In this document: positions 25,916 to 34,813 of the stretch, in pieces | Numbering within the stretch: the stretch's first letter is position 1 | Layout: every line of letters starts with the position of its first letter | Origin: Burkholderiales bacterium JOSHI_001 | GTDB taxonomy: Bacteria > Pseudomonadota > Gammaproteobacteria > Burkholderiales > Burkholderiaceae_C | Length of the DNA stretch: 64,000 nt | Assembly (NCBI GenBank): GCA_000244995.1 | Contig: CM001438.1 | Location: 1,046,921 to 1,110,920 of the forward strand | Direction: 5' to 3' | Notes under the pieces: generated by a model | The model's database searches: none | What the model was told of the DNA's origin: nothing | The model's input: the letters and a program-made list of their open reading frames with translations, nothing else | Position numbers and translations under genes: made by a program

Positions 25916-28447
25916 CTACGGTGGGGCCAAACCGATCGTCGCCGCGGGGTTGGTGGGCAGAGGGCTCTCGTTCTCCAGCCAGACCAGCGTGGTGGGAACA
26001 CGCACTTCCCAGGGCTCGCCCGCGGGCGTTCCGTCGGCGGGCCTGCGTTGCATGGCCCGGATTTCATCGGCGATGGACAGGTAGTCCTCGTCGTCGATGG
26101 CCGGCACCGGCCCGCCGCTCCACATGATGCCGGTGGCCAGGAAGAACTGCACATGGTTCTCGAAGCCCGGGCGCGCGGGCACGACGATGCGCGCCGAGCC
26201 CGCGCGCAGGAACTGCGCGAAGTCGGGGTCGCTGCCGGTGATCGGCTGCAACTCGGCCCAGCGCTCGTTTTCCGCCCAGAAGTACGGGTAAAGCACGTAA
26301 CTGAGGTTCTCCCACTCGAAGGCTTGCTCCAGGAAGCCCAGGCGGGGCGCCGAGAGGATGGCATTGGGCATGTCCACCGCCGGCGGCTTGTCGCCGCTGG
26401 CGTCCCACTTCAGGGACTTTCGGCCGCGGAAGGCATTGGCGGTCAGCGAGCCGATGACATGCTTTTTCAGTTCCTCCCTCAGGGTCTGTGCGTTCAGCCC
26501 TGGGCTGCCGTCGGCCAGTCCAGCCTCGTCCAGTTCGCTGCGCGCCAGTTCATCCAGGTGCGCTTGCCGCATGGCCGTGTAGGCCGCGGCAATCTGTTCA
26601 TAGGTGGCGATCTGCCAGGCGAGCACCGTCTCGGGCAAGGGCTCGCAAAGCAGGTCCACGTTGCACAGGATGGGGCTCAGGCCGGTGGCGACGATCGACA
26701 CGGGCACGGTGCCCGTGGTGATGGGCCCGACCGCATAGGCGCTTTGCCCGCCGGCCAGAACGGTGTTGGCCGTCAGGCCCTGGCGCGGCTGGTCGTTGGG
26801 GGACGGGATCGGGTCGAACCCGAAGGGCATCAGGTAGGGCTTGCAGGCGCCAACCGAAACATAGAGGTAGGCCGAATGAACCGAGACCCCGGTGAGGCTT
26901 TCGCACAGCGCCGTTGCACGCCACCCGCCCGCCCGCCAGCCCACGGGCACGGCCAGCGTCGCATCGCTGGCATGGCGGCCATTGCCCGACTCCGCCGTGC
27001 CGCCGGCCGACCCGGCCGAGGGTTCGTACTTCACCACGGTGGCCAGCCACTGCCGCGCAGGCGGCGGCTGCAGGCCTGGCGTGACATAGCGCGCGCCCAG
27101 GTCCAGGTAGTTGTCCGCCGTCACGTCCTTCGCGGTCAGGCGTGGGCTGGTGGGCCCCTCTGCGCGGCCATCCGGCGTGAACGGCACCGGCAGGGCGTTG
27201 GCCAGCACCTTGCCGCGGCCGCGCTGGTGCAGCCATCGGTACCACGCCGCCGGTTCGGGAACCTCGAACTCCATCAGGAACCGGTTCGGGTACCGCACCA
27301 CCCGGGCGCGGTCGATGCGGTCCACCCATCGGTAGATGCCCACGCTGGGCAGCGAGGTGGTGTTCTTGAACGCATGCCGCGACTCCTCGACGTTCTTCAC
27401 CTCGGTGATCGTCTTGCGCGACTGCGTGACCTGCTGCTCGACGCGGCTGACAGCGCGCGACACGATCTCGTGCCCCAGTGTCACCGCATGCCGGCTGGAC
27501 TGCGCCGACGAGTAGTCCAGCCCGCCACCCAGGTGGGTGTTGATCGTGGCCGGGCCGTATTGCGCGGACACGTCGACCTGGCCCTCGACATGGACGGCCA
27601 GCTTGGTCTCGTTCGTGGATTCGTCCCTCAGATCGGAACGATCGGTCTGCTGCGTGTCGCGTTCGGTGAAGGTGGACTCCGAGGTCGACAGGGTCGTTTC
27701 CTGCACGGTGCTGGCGCTGCGCTTGAAGCGGCGTTCCTTCTCCTCGCCGCCGAGCACGTTCTCGATGTAGGAGATCTGTCCGGCTTCGTAGCGATGCCAC
27801 TCCTGTTCGACGACGAACAGGTCGGCGAAGCCGGGGCGCCGCATCAGCAGGCCGGCTGGGCTGCCCAGGGTCGGCAGGCCGGCGGCATGGGCTTCATCGG
27901 CGGACGGCAGGACCACGGTGCGCCATTGCAGTGCGTCCTGCACGTCCTGTGGTCGGCGCAGCGAGGTCGGGGAGCCAGCCTGCAACTCCACCAGCCCCAT
28001 CACCAGCAGGAAGCGGGTGAACAGCGCGTAGGTGCCCGCCGCCAGCGCCTTGGCGTCGGCCATCAGCACCTCGAGCAAACGGCGGGTGACGGCCAGCCGC
28101 AGTTCGCTCCAGACGGGGGCCATGGGGTTGAGCGCCGCGCGGCCCAGCCAGTCCGACAGGGCCTGGGGTTCCGGGGCGTTGTTGTGGCTGACCAGCCAGG
28201 TGTCCAGTTCGAACAGCAGGCCCGCCAGCGCCTCCGCCGTCTGCGGTGGCGCGCCGGTGACGGCCTGGCGGCGCCGCCTTGCCAATTCGGGAATGCGGCG
28301 CGCCACCTCCAGCCCGGACGAGGTCTGGTGGCTGAAGTCGGGCAGCCCGCTGTGGATCGGCGCGAACGACAGCCGCATGAGCATGTCCTCGGACGGGACG
28401 CGCCGCTGGGGCGCGCGGGCGTTGCGAAAACGGGTGAGTTCCTGCAT
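25916..28447 (-). CDS. Large protein of unknown function, module gene B
   Basis: 843 residues, family not recognised. No signal peptide or membrane segment is evident. The N-terminal half is helical; residues about 225-355 are rich in Ser, Thr, Glu and Arg with heptad-like spacing (KERRFKRSASTVQETTLS, RVEQQVTQSRKTITEVKN), suggesting coiled coil. GIYRWVDRIDRARVV and LMEFEVPEPAAWYRWLHQR follow, then a mostly beta C-terminal half. The start is the ATG at the first residue of MQELTRF; the longer frame overlaps the neighbouring gene. It lies 11 bp after the gene ending at 28459, so the two are probably co-transcribed. A structural or secreted assembly protein is one guess. Confidence 0.7.
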   Translation of the reverse strand: MQELTRFRNARAPQRRVPSEDMLMRLSFAPIHSGLPDFSHQTSSGLEVARRIPELARRRRQAVTGAPPQTAEALAGLLFELDTWLVSHNNAPEPQALSDWLGRAALNPMAPVWSELRLAVTRRLLEVLMADAKALAAGTYALFTRFLLVMGLVELQAGSPTSLRRPQDVQDALQWRTVVLPSADEAHAAGLPTLGSPAGLLMRRPGFADLFVVEQEWHRYEAGQISYIENVLGGEEKERRFKRSASTVQETTLSTSESTFTERDTQQTDRSDLRDESTNETKLAVHVEGQVDVSAQYGPATINTHLGGGLDYSSAQSSRHAVTLGHEIVSRAVSRVEQQVTQSRKTITEVKNVEESRHAFKNTTSLPSVGIYRWVDRIDRARVVRYPNRFLMEFEVPEPAAWYRWLHQRGRGKVLANALPVPFTPDGRAEGPTSPRLTAKDVTADNYLDLGARYVTPGLQPPPARQWLATVVKYEPSAGSAGGTAESGNGRHASDATLAVPVGWRAGGWRATALCESLTGVSVHSAYLYVSVGACKPYLMPFGFDPIPSPNDQPRQGLTANTVLAGGQSAYAVGPITTGTVPVSIVATGLSPILCNVDLLCEPLPETVLAWQIATYEQIAAAYTAMRQAHLDELARSELDEAGLADGSPGLNAQTLREELKKHVIGSLTANAFRGRKSLKWDASGDKPPAVDMPNAILSAPRLGFLEQAFEWENLSYVLYPYFWAENERWAELQPITGSDPDFAQFLRAGSARIVVPARPGFENHVQFFLATGIMWSGGPVPAIDDEDYLSIADEIRAMQRRPADGTPAGEPWEVRVPTTLVWLENESPLPTNPAATIGLAPP

Positions 28448-28458
28448 GGAGTGGTGCC

Positions 28459-29622
28459 TCAGGACGTCTTGGGAATGGGGGCGAGGGTGGTGACGAAGCC
28501 GCAGGCTTGCGGCCCCTTGCCGGTTTCGCGCAATGCGCTGTCGAAGTCGTTGCCGACCATGTCGAAGAACTGCTTGAGCAGGCTTTGCCGGTTCAACAGG
28601 TCCAGGTCCTGGAACGGGGTCTCGAAGCGGCGCTGCTTCTCGCTGTCGCTGCCTTGCAGCAGGCGGTGGTCGGACTGCAGGGTCTGCTGGATGGTGCGGC
28701 CGAACCGGTGCAGCCAGTAGCGCAGCAAAGGTTCCGGGGCGCCGCCCAGGTCGAGCAGTTTCGACCGCCCGCTCAGGAACCAGTGGCTGCGCAGCGTGCT
28801 GCCCTTGGACAGGTTGAACAGCCGCCACCACAGCACGGCCTCGAACAACATCTTGTGGCGGTCGCGGACCTGGGCCAGGCCGGCGTCCAGGCGGGTCGGC
28901 ACCATCGCCTGGGCGATCTCGTCGAGCTCGGTCTGGTCGCAAGGGGTCGTCAGCACCACGATTTCCAGCGCATCGTGGAACAGCGCCTGGGCGTAGCGCT
29001 GCGCGCTCATGAAGGACTGCGCCGCGCCGAGCATGGCCACCGAGGGCGAGTCGGTCTCCTCCAGGTCCACCTGCTTGCCACCGGTCTTGGGCAGGCCCGA
29101 CTTCACGATGCCGAGCGACGCCTCGCCCGCGCTGTCGATGGCGGCGCCCACCTTCGTGGCGACAAAGCTGCGCACCGCCTTGGCATAGTCGTTCACCTGC
29201 GCGGCCGTCACCCGGCGATCGGGCGTGGCGCTGCCGAACAAGGCCTCGAACTTCGCCGCATCGCGCGGCAGCGTGTCCTTGCCCAGGCTCTTCAGGATCT
29301 GCTTCTTCCTGGACAGCTTGGCATAGCGCCCGGCCGCCCGCCCCAGGTCGCCGGCGATGGGGGCGGTGCAGGCCTTCAGCAGGGTGCCCACCTGTCCCAG
29401 CGCCAGGCCGATCAGCAGGTCGAACACCACATCCTGGACCTGGACCTCGGGGCCCTTCTCGAGCACCTCGATGCGCTTGTCCTGCACCTGTTCGACGGCG
29501 AGCACGGCGCCGTCCACGATGGCCTGCAAGCCTTCCAGGCGGGCCGCCCGGGCCTCGCGGATCTGCAACACCAGGCCCCAGGCCTCAGGGGGCGGAACGA
29601 AGACTTTGCTGTCTTCAGGCAC
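28459..29622 (-). CDS. Protein of unknown function, module gene A
   Basis: 387 residues, family not recognised, no signal peptide. A region at about 60-95 (VVFDLLIGLALGQVGTLLKA) is hydrophobic enough for one membrane-associated helix. The rest is predicted mostly helical, with a Trp/Leu-rich stretch (HKMLFEAVLWWRLFNL) and a C-terminal SLLKQFFDMVGNDFDSALRE segment. It is upstream of, and 11 bp from, the 843-residue gene, so the pair forms a two-gene unit bounded by a convergent gene on one side and a 178-bp gap on the other. Nothing in sequence shows a catalytic site. Confidence 0.7.
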   Translation of the reverse strand: MPEDSKVFVPPPEAWGLVLQIREARAARLEGLQAIVDGAVLAVEQVQDKRIEVLEKGPEVQVQDVVFDLLIGLALGQVGTLLKACTAPIAGDLGRAAGRYAKLSRKKQILKSLGKDTLPRDAAKFEALFGSATPDRRVTAAQVNDYAKAVRSFVATKVGAAIDSAGEASLGIVKSGLPKTGGKQVDLEETDSPSVAMLGAAQSFMSAQRYAQALFHDALEIVVLTTPCDQTELDEIAQAMVPTRLDAGLAQVRDRHKMLFEAVLWWRLFNLSKGSTLRSHWFLSGRSKLLDLGGAPEPLLRYWLHRFGRTIQQTLQSDHRLLQGSDSEKQRRFETPFQDLDLLNRQSLLKQFFDMVGNDFDSALRETGKGPQACGFVTTLAPIPKTS

Positions 29623-29800
29623 GGCGCGGACAGGGGCAGCGACTCATGCCGACCATGGCAACACAGGGGCGGTGCAGGCGCATTGCTGCGCGTCAACCGA
29701 AGGTCCTTCAGGCGCCGGGGCCAGCCCGGGCGTTGACCGCCGGCGGCAGGGCGCCTGGGCCCGGTGGGCGGGCTTGCGCCGTGGCGCTAGGGCATGGGCG

Positions 29801-30151
29801 TCATGGGGTGGCGCGTTCGCGCTGGGCCAGGCGCTGGCGCATGCGCCGGGCGTCGTTGGCGCGGCGCCATTGGCGCATCAGGAAGCGCGCGGCGCGTGCC
29901 AGCGCGCTGTCCAGCGCGGTGCGCCAGTCGCTGGCCACGGCGGTGACCACCACCGAGCCCGCGCCCTCGGTGCGCAGTTCCACCTGGCAGCGCTTGTCGA
30001 TGCCGCCACGTGGGCCGTTGACATCGGACAGCTGCACCTCGGCACGCGGCACCAACCAACCCAGGCGCCGCAGCACGAAGCGCACGCGGCGCTCGGCCAG
30101 CGGGCGCAGGTCGGTGGCCAGCGGATGACGGGAATTGAAGAACACTTGCAT
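29801..30151 (-). CDS. HPF/RaiA-family ribosome-binding protein
   Basis: A 116-residue protein of the ribosome hibernation/interface family. MQVFFNSRHPLATDLRPLAE and the RxxFVLRRLGW helix, then VQLSDVNGPRGG and DKRCQVELRT, follow the beta-alpha-beta-beta-beta-alpha fold. It is the short form, without the C-terminal dimerisation domain of long HPF, and has an Arg-rich tail. AAGGAG lies 7 bp before the ATG. It sits just downstream of the truncated membrane-protein gene and is probably a stress-related paralogue rather than the housekeeping HPF encoded near rpoN. Confidence 0.8.
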   Translation of the reverse strand: MQVFFNSRHPLATDLRPLAERRVRFVLRRLGWLVPRAEVQLSDVNGPRGGIDKRCQVELRTEGAGSVVVTAVASDWRTALDSALARAARFLMRQWRRANDARRMRQRLAQRERATP

Positions 30152-30239
30152 CGCGGATCTCCTTCAGCGGGCGACAGGGGGAATCTGAGGCCTGCGGTGC
30201 TTCCGGAAAAGCAGAATTTGGATGACGTTGACTTCGGAT

Positions 30240-30660
30240 TCACCTGATGGTTGAACCCGGCGCTGGAGCCAGCCTTGCAGCGTGCGCCCGCGGCCACCTC
30301 GCGCGCATGAGCCGCCACTCCGATGCCGTACGAACAATAGAAGCAGTTGAACTTCTCGATCGCGTTCAGGTAGGGCAGGACTTCGCGGTCGAAAACGAGG
30401 TGGTCGCTCGCCGCACCTTGGCGATCCGGTAGGCCGGAAAGCAGATGGCCTGTTAGGCCCGTGACGAGGAGGTCCATCAGCAGGAAGGGGACCCCGCCCA
30501 GGTAGATCACCGGCGAGGTCATGATCGCCAGCGCGCTGGACCTGCGCAGGAAGCGGAGCAGCCGGACCTGGCAGCGGCGCTGCTGCCGGGCCAGTTCACC
30601 GGCCAGCTGTTCGCGCCTGGCCTCCCAGACATCGCTTTGCGCCCAAAGTCGGCGCCGCAA
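30240..30660 (-). pseudogene. Membrane protein, 3'-truncated
   Basis: The reading matches a small proteobacterial membrane-protein family: an Arg-rich N-terminal helix, a hydrophobic segment (IMTSPVIYLGGVPFLLMDLL), then HLVFDREVLPYLNAIEKFNC and FYCSYGIGVAAHAREVAAG. Family members continue with a segment containing a further Cys (…TEQYWCPIKH…). Here that segment is replaced by unrelated sequence and the frame runs on into the HPF gene. I therefore read it as a gene that lost its 3' end. The start is 6 bp after the cyclase stop, as in an old operon. Confidence 0.6.
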
Positions 30661-30665
30661 TCCGG

Positions 30666-31562
30666 TCAGGCCGGCGCCTGCCAGGCCTGCACGCAGCGGT
30701 AGTGCAGGGCCTGCAGCGCTTCGTCGGCCGGCTGGCCGAAGGTGATGACACCTTGGCCCACCAGCGTGAGTTCCTCGCGGTGCACCTTCATCTCCGGCCG
30801 GCCTTCAAAGGTGACGTAGCTGCCGTTCAGGCTGTGGTCCACCAGCACGAAGTGGTCGCGCCTGCGCTCGATCATGGCGTGCGCGCGCGACACATTGGGG
30901 TTGCGCACCGGGAAGTCGGTTTCCAGGTCGCGGCCGATGGTCACCTTGCGCCGCTGCGGGCCCATCTCCGCGCGCGTGTCGCCCATCTCCAGTTCCAGCA
31001 GCGCGGCACCGGCGTTGCCGGTGCCGGGGCGGGTGACCAGGGCCGTCATCTCGTCGGCCGCGGTGTGCCAGAGGATCTCGATGAGCTGGACCTCCTCCTC
31101 CTTGCCCTTGACCGGCACCTTGAACAGCGTGCGCAGGCTGGGCGCGTACAGGCCCGACAGCCGCAGCGCGGTGCTGCGGTCGGTGATGATCTGGCCCTTG
31201 GAGGCCAGGTCGCACAGGCGCGAGGCCAGGTTGACGGTGTCGCCGAAGACGTCGCCGTCGCGCTGCACCACGGGGCCCCAGTGAAAGCCGATGCGCAGGC
31301 TCAGGCGCACGCTCGGCTCCGTGCCCAGCTGGTTCACCCGGAACTGCATCTCGGCGGCGGCGGCGGCGGCTTCGTCGGCGCTGCCGAAGACCGACATCAC
31401 CGCGTCGCCGATGGTCTTGACCACGCGGCCATGCATTTCCGTGGTGCAGGCCGACATGGTGGACAGGCAACTCTCCACCAGCTGGAAGGCGCGCTGGTCG
31501 CCCAACAGCTCGTACAGGGCGGTGCTGCCGGCCACGTCGGCGAAGAGGACGGCGCTGTCCAT
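30666..31562 (-). CDS. Class III adenylate/guanylate cyclase with FHA domain
   Basis: A 298-residue cytoplasmic signalling protein. The cyclase domain (residues 1-170) starts at once with AVLFADVAGSTALYELLGD, holding the metal-binding Asp, followed by VKTIGDAVMSVF (second metal Asp region) and GDVFGDTVNLASRL. An FHA phosphothreonine-binding domain (about 200-275) shows KVTIGRDLETDF, VSRAHAMIERR and DHSLNGSYV. The output would be cyclic AMP or GMP, modulated by binding a phosphorylated partner. There is no membrane segment. Direct cyclase-FHA fusions of this kind often sit near Ser/Thr kinase genes, but none is here. Confidence 0.88.
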   Translation of the reverse strand: MDSAVLFADVAGSTALYELLGDQRAFQLVESCLSTMSACTTEMHGRVVKTIGDAVMSVFGSADEAAAAAAEMQFRVNQLGTEPSVRLSLRIGFHWGPVVQRDGDVFGDTVNLASRLCDLASKGQIITDRSTALRLSGLYAPSLRTLFKVPVKGKEEEVQLIEILWHTAADEMTALVTRPGTGNAGAALLELEMGDTRAEMGPQRRKVTIGRDLETDFPVRNPNVSRAHAMIERRRDHFVLVDHSLNGSYVTFEGRPEMKVHREELTLVGQGVITFGQPADEALQALHYRCVQAWQAPA

Positions 31563-31663
31563 TCACGTCTCCCGGGTAGAGGGGCATTGTCCCGTGGCTG
31601 GCCCTTTGCGGCTTGATCCATGTCCATGCGGTGCGGCGCACAAGCTGTCAGATTGCGCGGGTC

Positions 31664-33169
31664 ATGTTCGAGTCCGCCAACCTCACCCACACCGTGCCCA
31701 AAGCGGCCTTTCAGCGCGAACAGGCCGCGCTGCGCGCCGCGTTGCTGAATGCGCAGTACGACCTGAACCTGGACGGGCGTTTTCCGGTGCTGATCCTGAT
31801 CGCCGGTGTGGAGGGCGCCGGCAAGGGCGAAACCGTCAACCTGCTCAACGAGTGGATGGACCCGCGCCACATCCGCACCACCGCCTTCGGCGCGCCGTCG
31901 GACGAAGAACTGGAACGCCCGCCGGCCTGGCGCTTCTGGCGGGCCTTGCCGCCCAAGGGCCGGATCGGCATCTTCTTCGGCGCCTGGCACACCCTGCCCA
32001 TCGTGCAGCGGGTGATGGGCCAGATCGACGAGGGCGAATTCGCCAGCGCCATCGGCGACATCCAGCGCCTGGAAAAGATGCTGTGCGACGAAGGTGTGCT
32101 GCTGCTGAAGTACTGGTTCCACATTTCCAAGGACCAGCAGCGCAAGCGGCTGAAGGCGCTGGAGAAGGACCCCCAGACCCGCTGGCGCGTGACCGACACC
32201 GACTGGTCCTACTTCAAGCTGTACGACCGCTTCGTCAGCGTGTGCGAACCCTTCGTGCGCCAGACCTCCACCGCGCAGGCGCCCTGGATCGTGGTGCCGG
32301 GCGTGGACCCGAACTTCCGCGCGCTGAGCGTGGGCCGTCACCTGCTGGCGGCACTGCGCGCCCGCCTGGACGACAAGCCGGCCAGGACCCGCCCGCGCAA
32401 GGCCCTGCCGCTGCCGGCGCATGACGACCAGGTGAACGTGCTCAGTGCGCTGGTGTCCAAGCCGCCGATGCCGCGCGCCGCCTACGTCAAGGAACTGCAG
32501 CACTGGCAGGGCCGGCTGGCCCTGGCGTCGCGCCATGCGCGCTTCAAGCGCCTGTCGGTGGTGGTGGTGTTCGAGGGCAACGACGGCGCCGGCAAGGGCG
32601 GCGCCATCCGTCGCGTGACCCAGGCGCTGGACGCACGCCTGTATGACAACATCCCGGTGGCCGCCCCCAGCGAGGAGGAGCGCGCCCAGCCCTACCTGTG
32701 GCGTTTCTGGCGCCGCTTGCCGCGGCGCGGACGCTTCGCCTTTTTCGACCGTTCCTGGTACGGCCGGGTGCTGGTGGAACGCGTGGAGCGGCTGTGCAGC
32801 CACGCCGACTGGATGCGCGCCTACGGCGAAATCAATGACTTCGAAAGTGCGCTGCTGCGCCACCAGGTGGTGCTGGTGAAGTTCTGGCTGGCCATCGACA
32901 AGGACGAGCAGTACCGGCGCTTCAAGCAGCGTGAGCAGGTGGCCTTCAAGCGCTTCAAGATCACCGCCGAAGACTGGCGCAACCGGGAGAAATGGGACGC
33001 CTACACCACCGCGGTGTGCGACATGGTGGACCACACCTCCACCGCGTCGGCGCCGTGGACCCTGGTGGAGGCCAACGACAAGTACCGGGCCCGCATCCAG
33101 GTGCTGCGCACGCTGTGCGAGGCTGTGGAACAGGCGCTGCCGGCCGCGCGCAAGCCAGGTCGCGCCTGA
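31664..33169 (+). CDS. pap: Polyphosphate:AMP phosphotransferase (two-domain PPK2)
   Basis: A 501-residue enzyme with two tandem PPK2 domains. Each has a Walker A loop: GVEGAGKGETVN (about residue 47) and GNDGAGKGGAIR (about residue 306), and the second half carries FFDRSWYGRVLVERVE. The duplicated PPK2 architecture is that of class II enzymes, which make ADP from AMP and polyphosphate. Start set at MFESANL, where homology begins; the frame is open 17 codons further up. It is a single gene between the divergent cyclase gene and a convergent oxidoreductase. Confidence 0.9.
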   Translation: MFESANLTHTVPKAAFQREQAALRAALLNAQYDLNLDGRFPVLILIAGVEGAGKGETVNLLNEWMDPRHIRTTAFGAPSDEELERPPAWRFWRALPPKGRIGIFFGAWHTLPIVQRVMGQIDEGEFASAIGDIQRLEKMLCDEGVLLLKYWFHISKDQQRKRLKALEKDPQTRWRVTDTDWSYFKLYDRFVSVCEPFVRQTSTAQAPWIVVPGVDPNFRALSVGRHLLAALRARLDDKPARTRPRKALPLPAHDDQVNVLSALVSKPPMPRAAYVKELQHWQGRLALASRHARFKRLSVVVVFEGNDGAGKGGAIRRVTQALDARLYDNIPVAAPSEEERAQPYLWRFWRRLPRRGRFAFFDRSWYGRVLVERVERLCSHADWMRAYGEINDFESALLRHQVVLVKFWLAIDKDEQYRRFKQREQVAFKRFKITAEDWRNREKWDAYTTAVCDMVDHTSTASAPWTLVEANDKYRARIQVLRTLCEAVEQALPAARKPGRA

Positions 33170-33213
33170 GGCCGCAGGTCTGGCCGCGCCGCGTGCCGCA
33201 CCCCTGGCCGGCC

Positions 33214-34032
33214 TCAGAAGAAGGCCATGGTGCGCACTTCGATGCTTTCGCGCTTCGGTGCGTTCGGGGGCGTGGTGGGGTCCTCGAAGGCGCTGTGGCC
33301 CATGAAGCGCGCGCGGCCGTCGGTCTCCGAGTCGTAGGTCTTCAGCAGCAGGGCCTGGTGGGCCTCCATGTGCGGGAAGTAGTACCAGCGGTGCCGCGGC
33401 GAATGGCGCATCACGTAGATCTCGCCGGTGCGCTCGCGGTACTTCAGGTCCATGCGCAGCAGGTCGGCGTCGTCCTGGGTCTGCGCGTCGCACAGGGCCA
33501 GCGGCAGTTCCTCCACGCGGCGGTACAGCGGTTTCCACACGTTGTAGAAGGCCACCCGGTGCTTCAGCAATTCTTCGGCGTCCTCGGGCACGATGTCGCG
33601 CACGCGCTGCGGGCCGCTGTGCGGCGTGTAGTCGCTGTGCACCAGCATCACCGCCGGCCGCTGCACCGTCGTCTGCTGCTTCAGGTCGGCCGGCAGGCGC
33701 TTGCGGATGGTGTGGTCGAACACCACCACCCGCCGCGCGCCGGTGTGCCGCTTCACGAAGTCGATGACCTGCGGGTAGAAGGCCGCGTGCACGGACGCGT
33801 CGTCGTCGAACTGGTCGAAGCGGGCCTCGAAGGGGTGCAGCTCGAAGCCCTCGCGGTCGGCCGAGAACGCGTTCACCTGGGGCCAGCCGCTGTGGATCTC
33901 GACCTCTTTCGGGTCGGTGCCGGGCGGGTTGAGCTTGACCGACGGATCGGGTTCGTAGAAGTAGTAGTCCGGCGGAACGCCGTTGTCGACCGTGTACTGA
34001 AGCGTCGCGCGGACGGATTGCGGGGTGCTCAT
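33214..34032 (-). CDS. CmcJ/NvfI-family oxidoreductase
   Basis: A 272-residue protein of the family that includes the cephamycin 7-alpha-hydroxylation component CmcJ and fungal NvfI. Typical features are the N-terminal YYFYEPDPSV, then RRVVVFDHTIRKR, VHSDYTPHSGPQRVRD, FYNVWKPL, and YFPHMEAHQALLLKTYDS. The His/Asp/His pattern suits a non-haem iron(II) 2-oxoglutarate-dependent oxygenase. The substrate is unknown. The start lies 12 bp after the stop of the GST gene, so the two form an operon, perhaps for detoxifying a small molecule. Confidence 0.85.
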   Translation of the reverse strand: MSTPQSVRATLQYTVDNGVPPDYYFYEPDPSVKLNPPGTDPKEVEIHSGWPQVNAFSADREGFELHPFEARFDQFDDDASVHAAFYPQVIDFVKRHTGARRVVVFDHTIRKRLPADLKQQTTVQRPAVMLVHSDYTPHSGPQRVRDIVPEDAEELLKHRVAFYNVWKPLYRRVEELPLALCDAQTQDDADLLRMDLKYRERTGEIYVMRHSPRHRWYYFPHMEAHQALLLKTYDSETDGRARFMGHSAFEDPTTPPNAPKRESIEVRTMAFF

Positions 34033-34044
34033 CGGGTGCTGGGT

Positions 34045-34695
34045 TCAGGCCGGTTTGGTGGTGGTGAAGCCTTCGTAGACGGTGGTCTGCTGCCAGCAGG
34101 GCAGCTGCTCGACCTGTTCGGTGAGCCAGCGCTTCAGGTTCGGGTGGTCACCCAGCGGCAGTTGCTGCCAGCCGTGCAGGTGCATCGGGGCGGCCAGCGC
34201 GATGTCGGCGATGGTCGGCCCGTTGCCCACCACCCATTGCCGCCCCGCCAGCCGCTGGTCCAGGATGCCGGCCAGCTTGTGGAACTGGGCCGCCTGCGCG
34301 TTCAGCACGGCCGGGTCGGGCTGCCCGCCCAGCAGCGGCTTGACGCAGTTTTCCACCAGGAACACGTAGCAGCTCGGGAACCAGCTCGACGACTCCCACA
34401 GCAGCCAGCGGTTGATGTCGGCGCGGGCCTGCAGATCGCGCGGGTAGGCCGCCTGGTTGCCCACCTTGTCCGCCGCGTACTGCAGGATGGCGTTCGACTC
34501 CCACAGCACGAAGTCGCCGTCGGTCATGGCCGGCACCGACTGGTTGGGGTTCAGCGACGCATAGGGCTCGGCCTTCTGCTCCCCCTTGAAGTAGTCCACG
34601 TGCACGCGCTCGTACGGGGCACCGATCAGTTCGAGTCCGGCGATCACCTTGCGGCAGTTGACCGTGATCGGGTCGGCGTAGATCTTCAGGGTCAT
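34045..34695 (-). CDS. Glutathione S-transferase
   Basis: A 216-residue cytosolic GST. The thioredoxin-like N-domain begins MTLKIYADPITVNCRKVIAG and contains the glutathione-binding NPNQSVPAMTDGDFVLWESNAIL block (Pro in cis and the ESNA/ESxA motif). An all-alpha C-domain follows. ATG chosen where homology starts; the longer frame has no ribosome binding site. It is first in a two-gene operon with the CmcJ-like gene, divergent from a LysR regulator. Confidence 0.9.
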   Translation of the reverse strand: MTLKIYADPITVNCRKVIAGLELIGAPYERVHVDYFKGEQKAEPYASLNPNQSVPAMTDGDFVLWESNAILQYAADKVGNQAAYPRDLQARADINRWLLWESSSWFPSCYVFLVENCVKPLLGGQPDPAVLNAQAAQFHKLAGILDQRLAGRQWVVGNGPTIADIALAAPMHLHGWQQLPLGDHPNLKRWLTEQVEQLPCWQQTTVYEGFTTTKPA

Positions 34696-34792
34696 GGGCT
34701 TGTCTCCGTCGTTTTGGAATGGCCTCAAGCTCGGGCCAAAAGCAAGTCTAAAGATTGACGCCCATCAAAGGACCTGCTCGAATGCGAACCGT

Positions 34793-34813
34793 TTGTCTCC
34801 ATATTGGAAACAA
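34793..34813. promoter_or_regulatory. Dyad overlapping the LysR start codon, probable LysR box
   Basis: TTGTCTCCA-TAT-TGGAAACAA is a 9-bp dyad with one mismatch, ending on the first base of the LysR ATG. It fits a T-N11-A type LysR box. It sits about 100 bp from the GST start. Binding there would repress the regulator and could activate or repress the GST operon. Confidence 0.5.
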
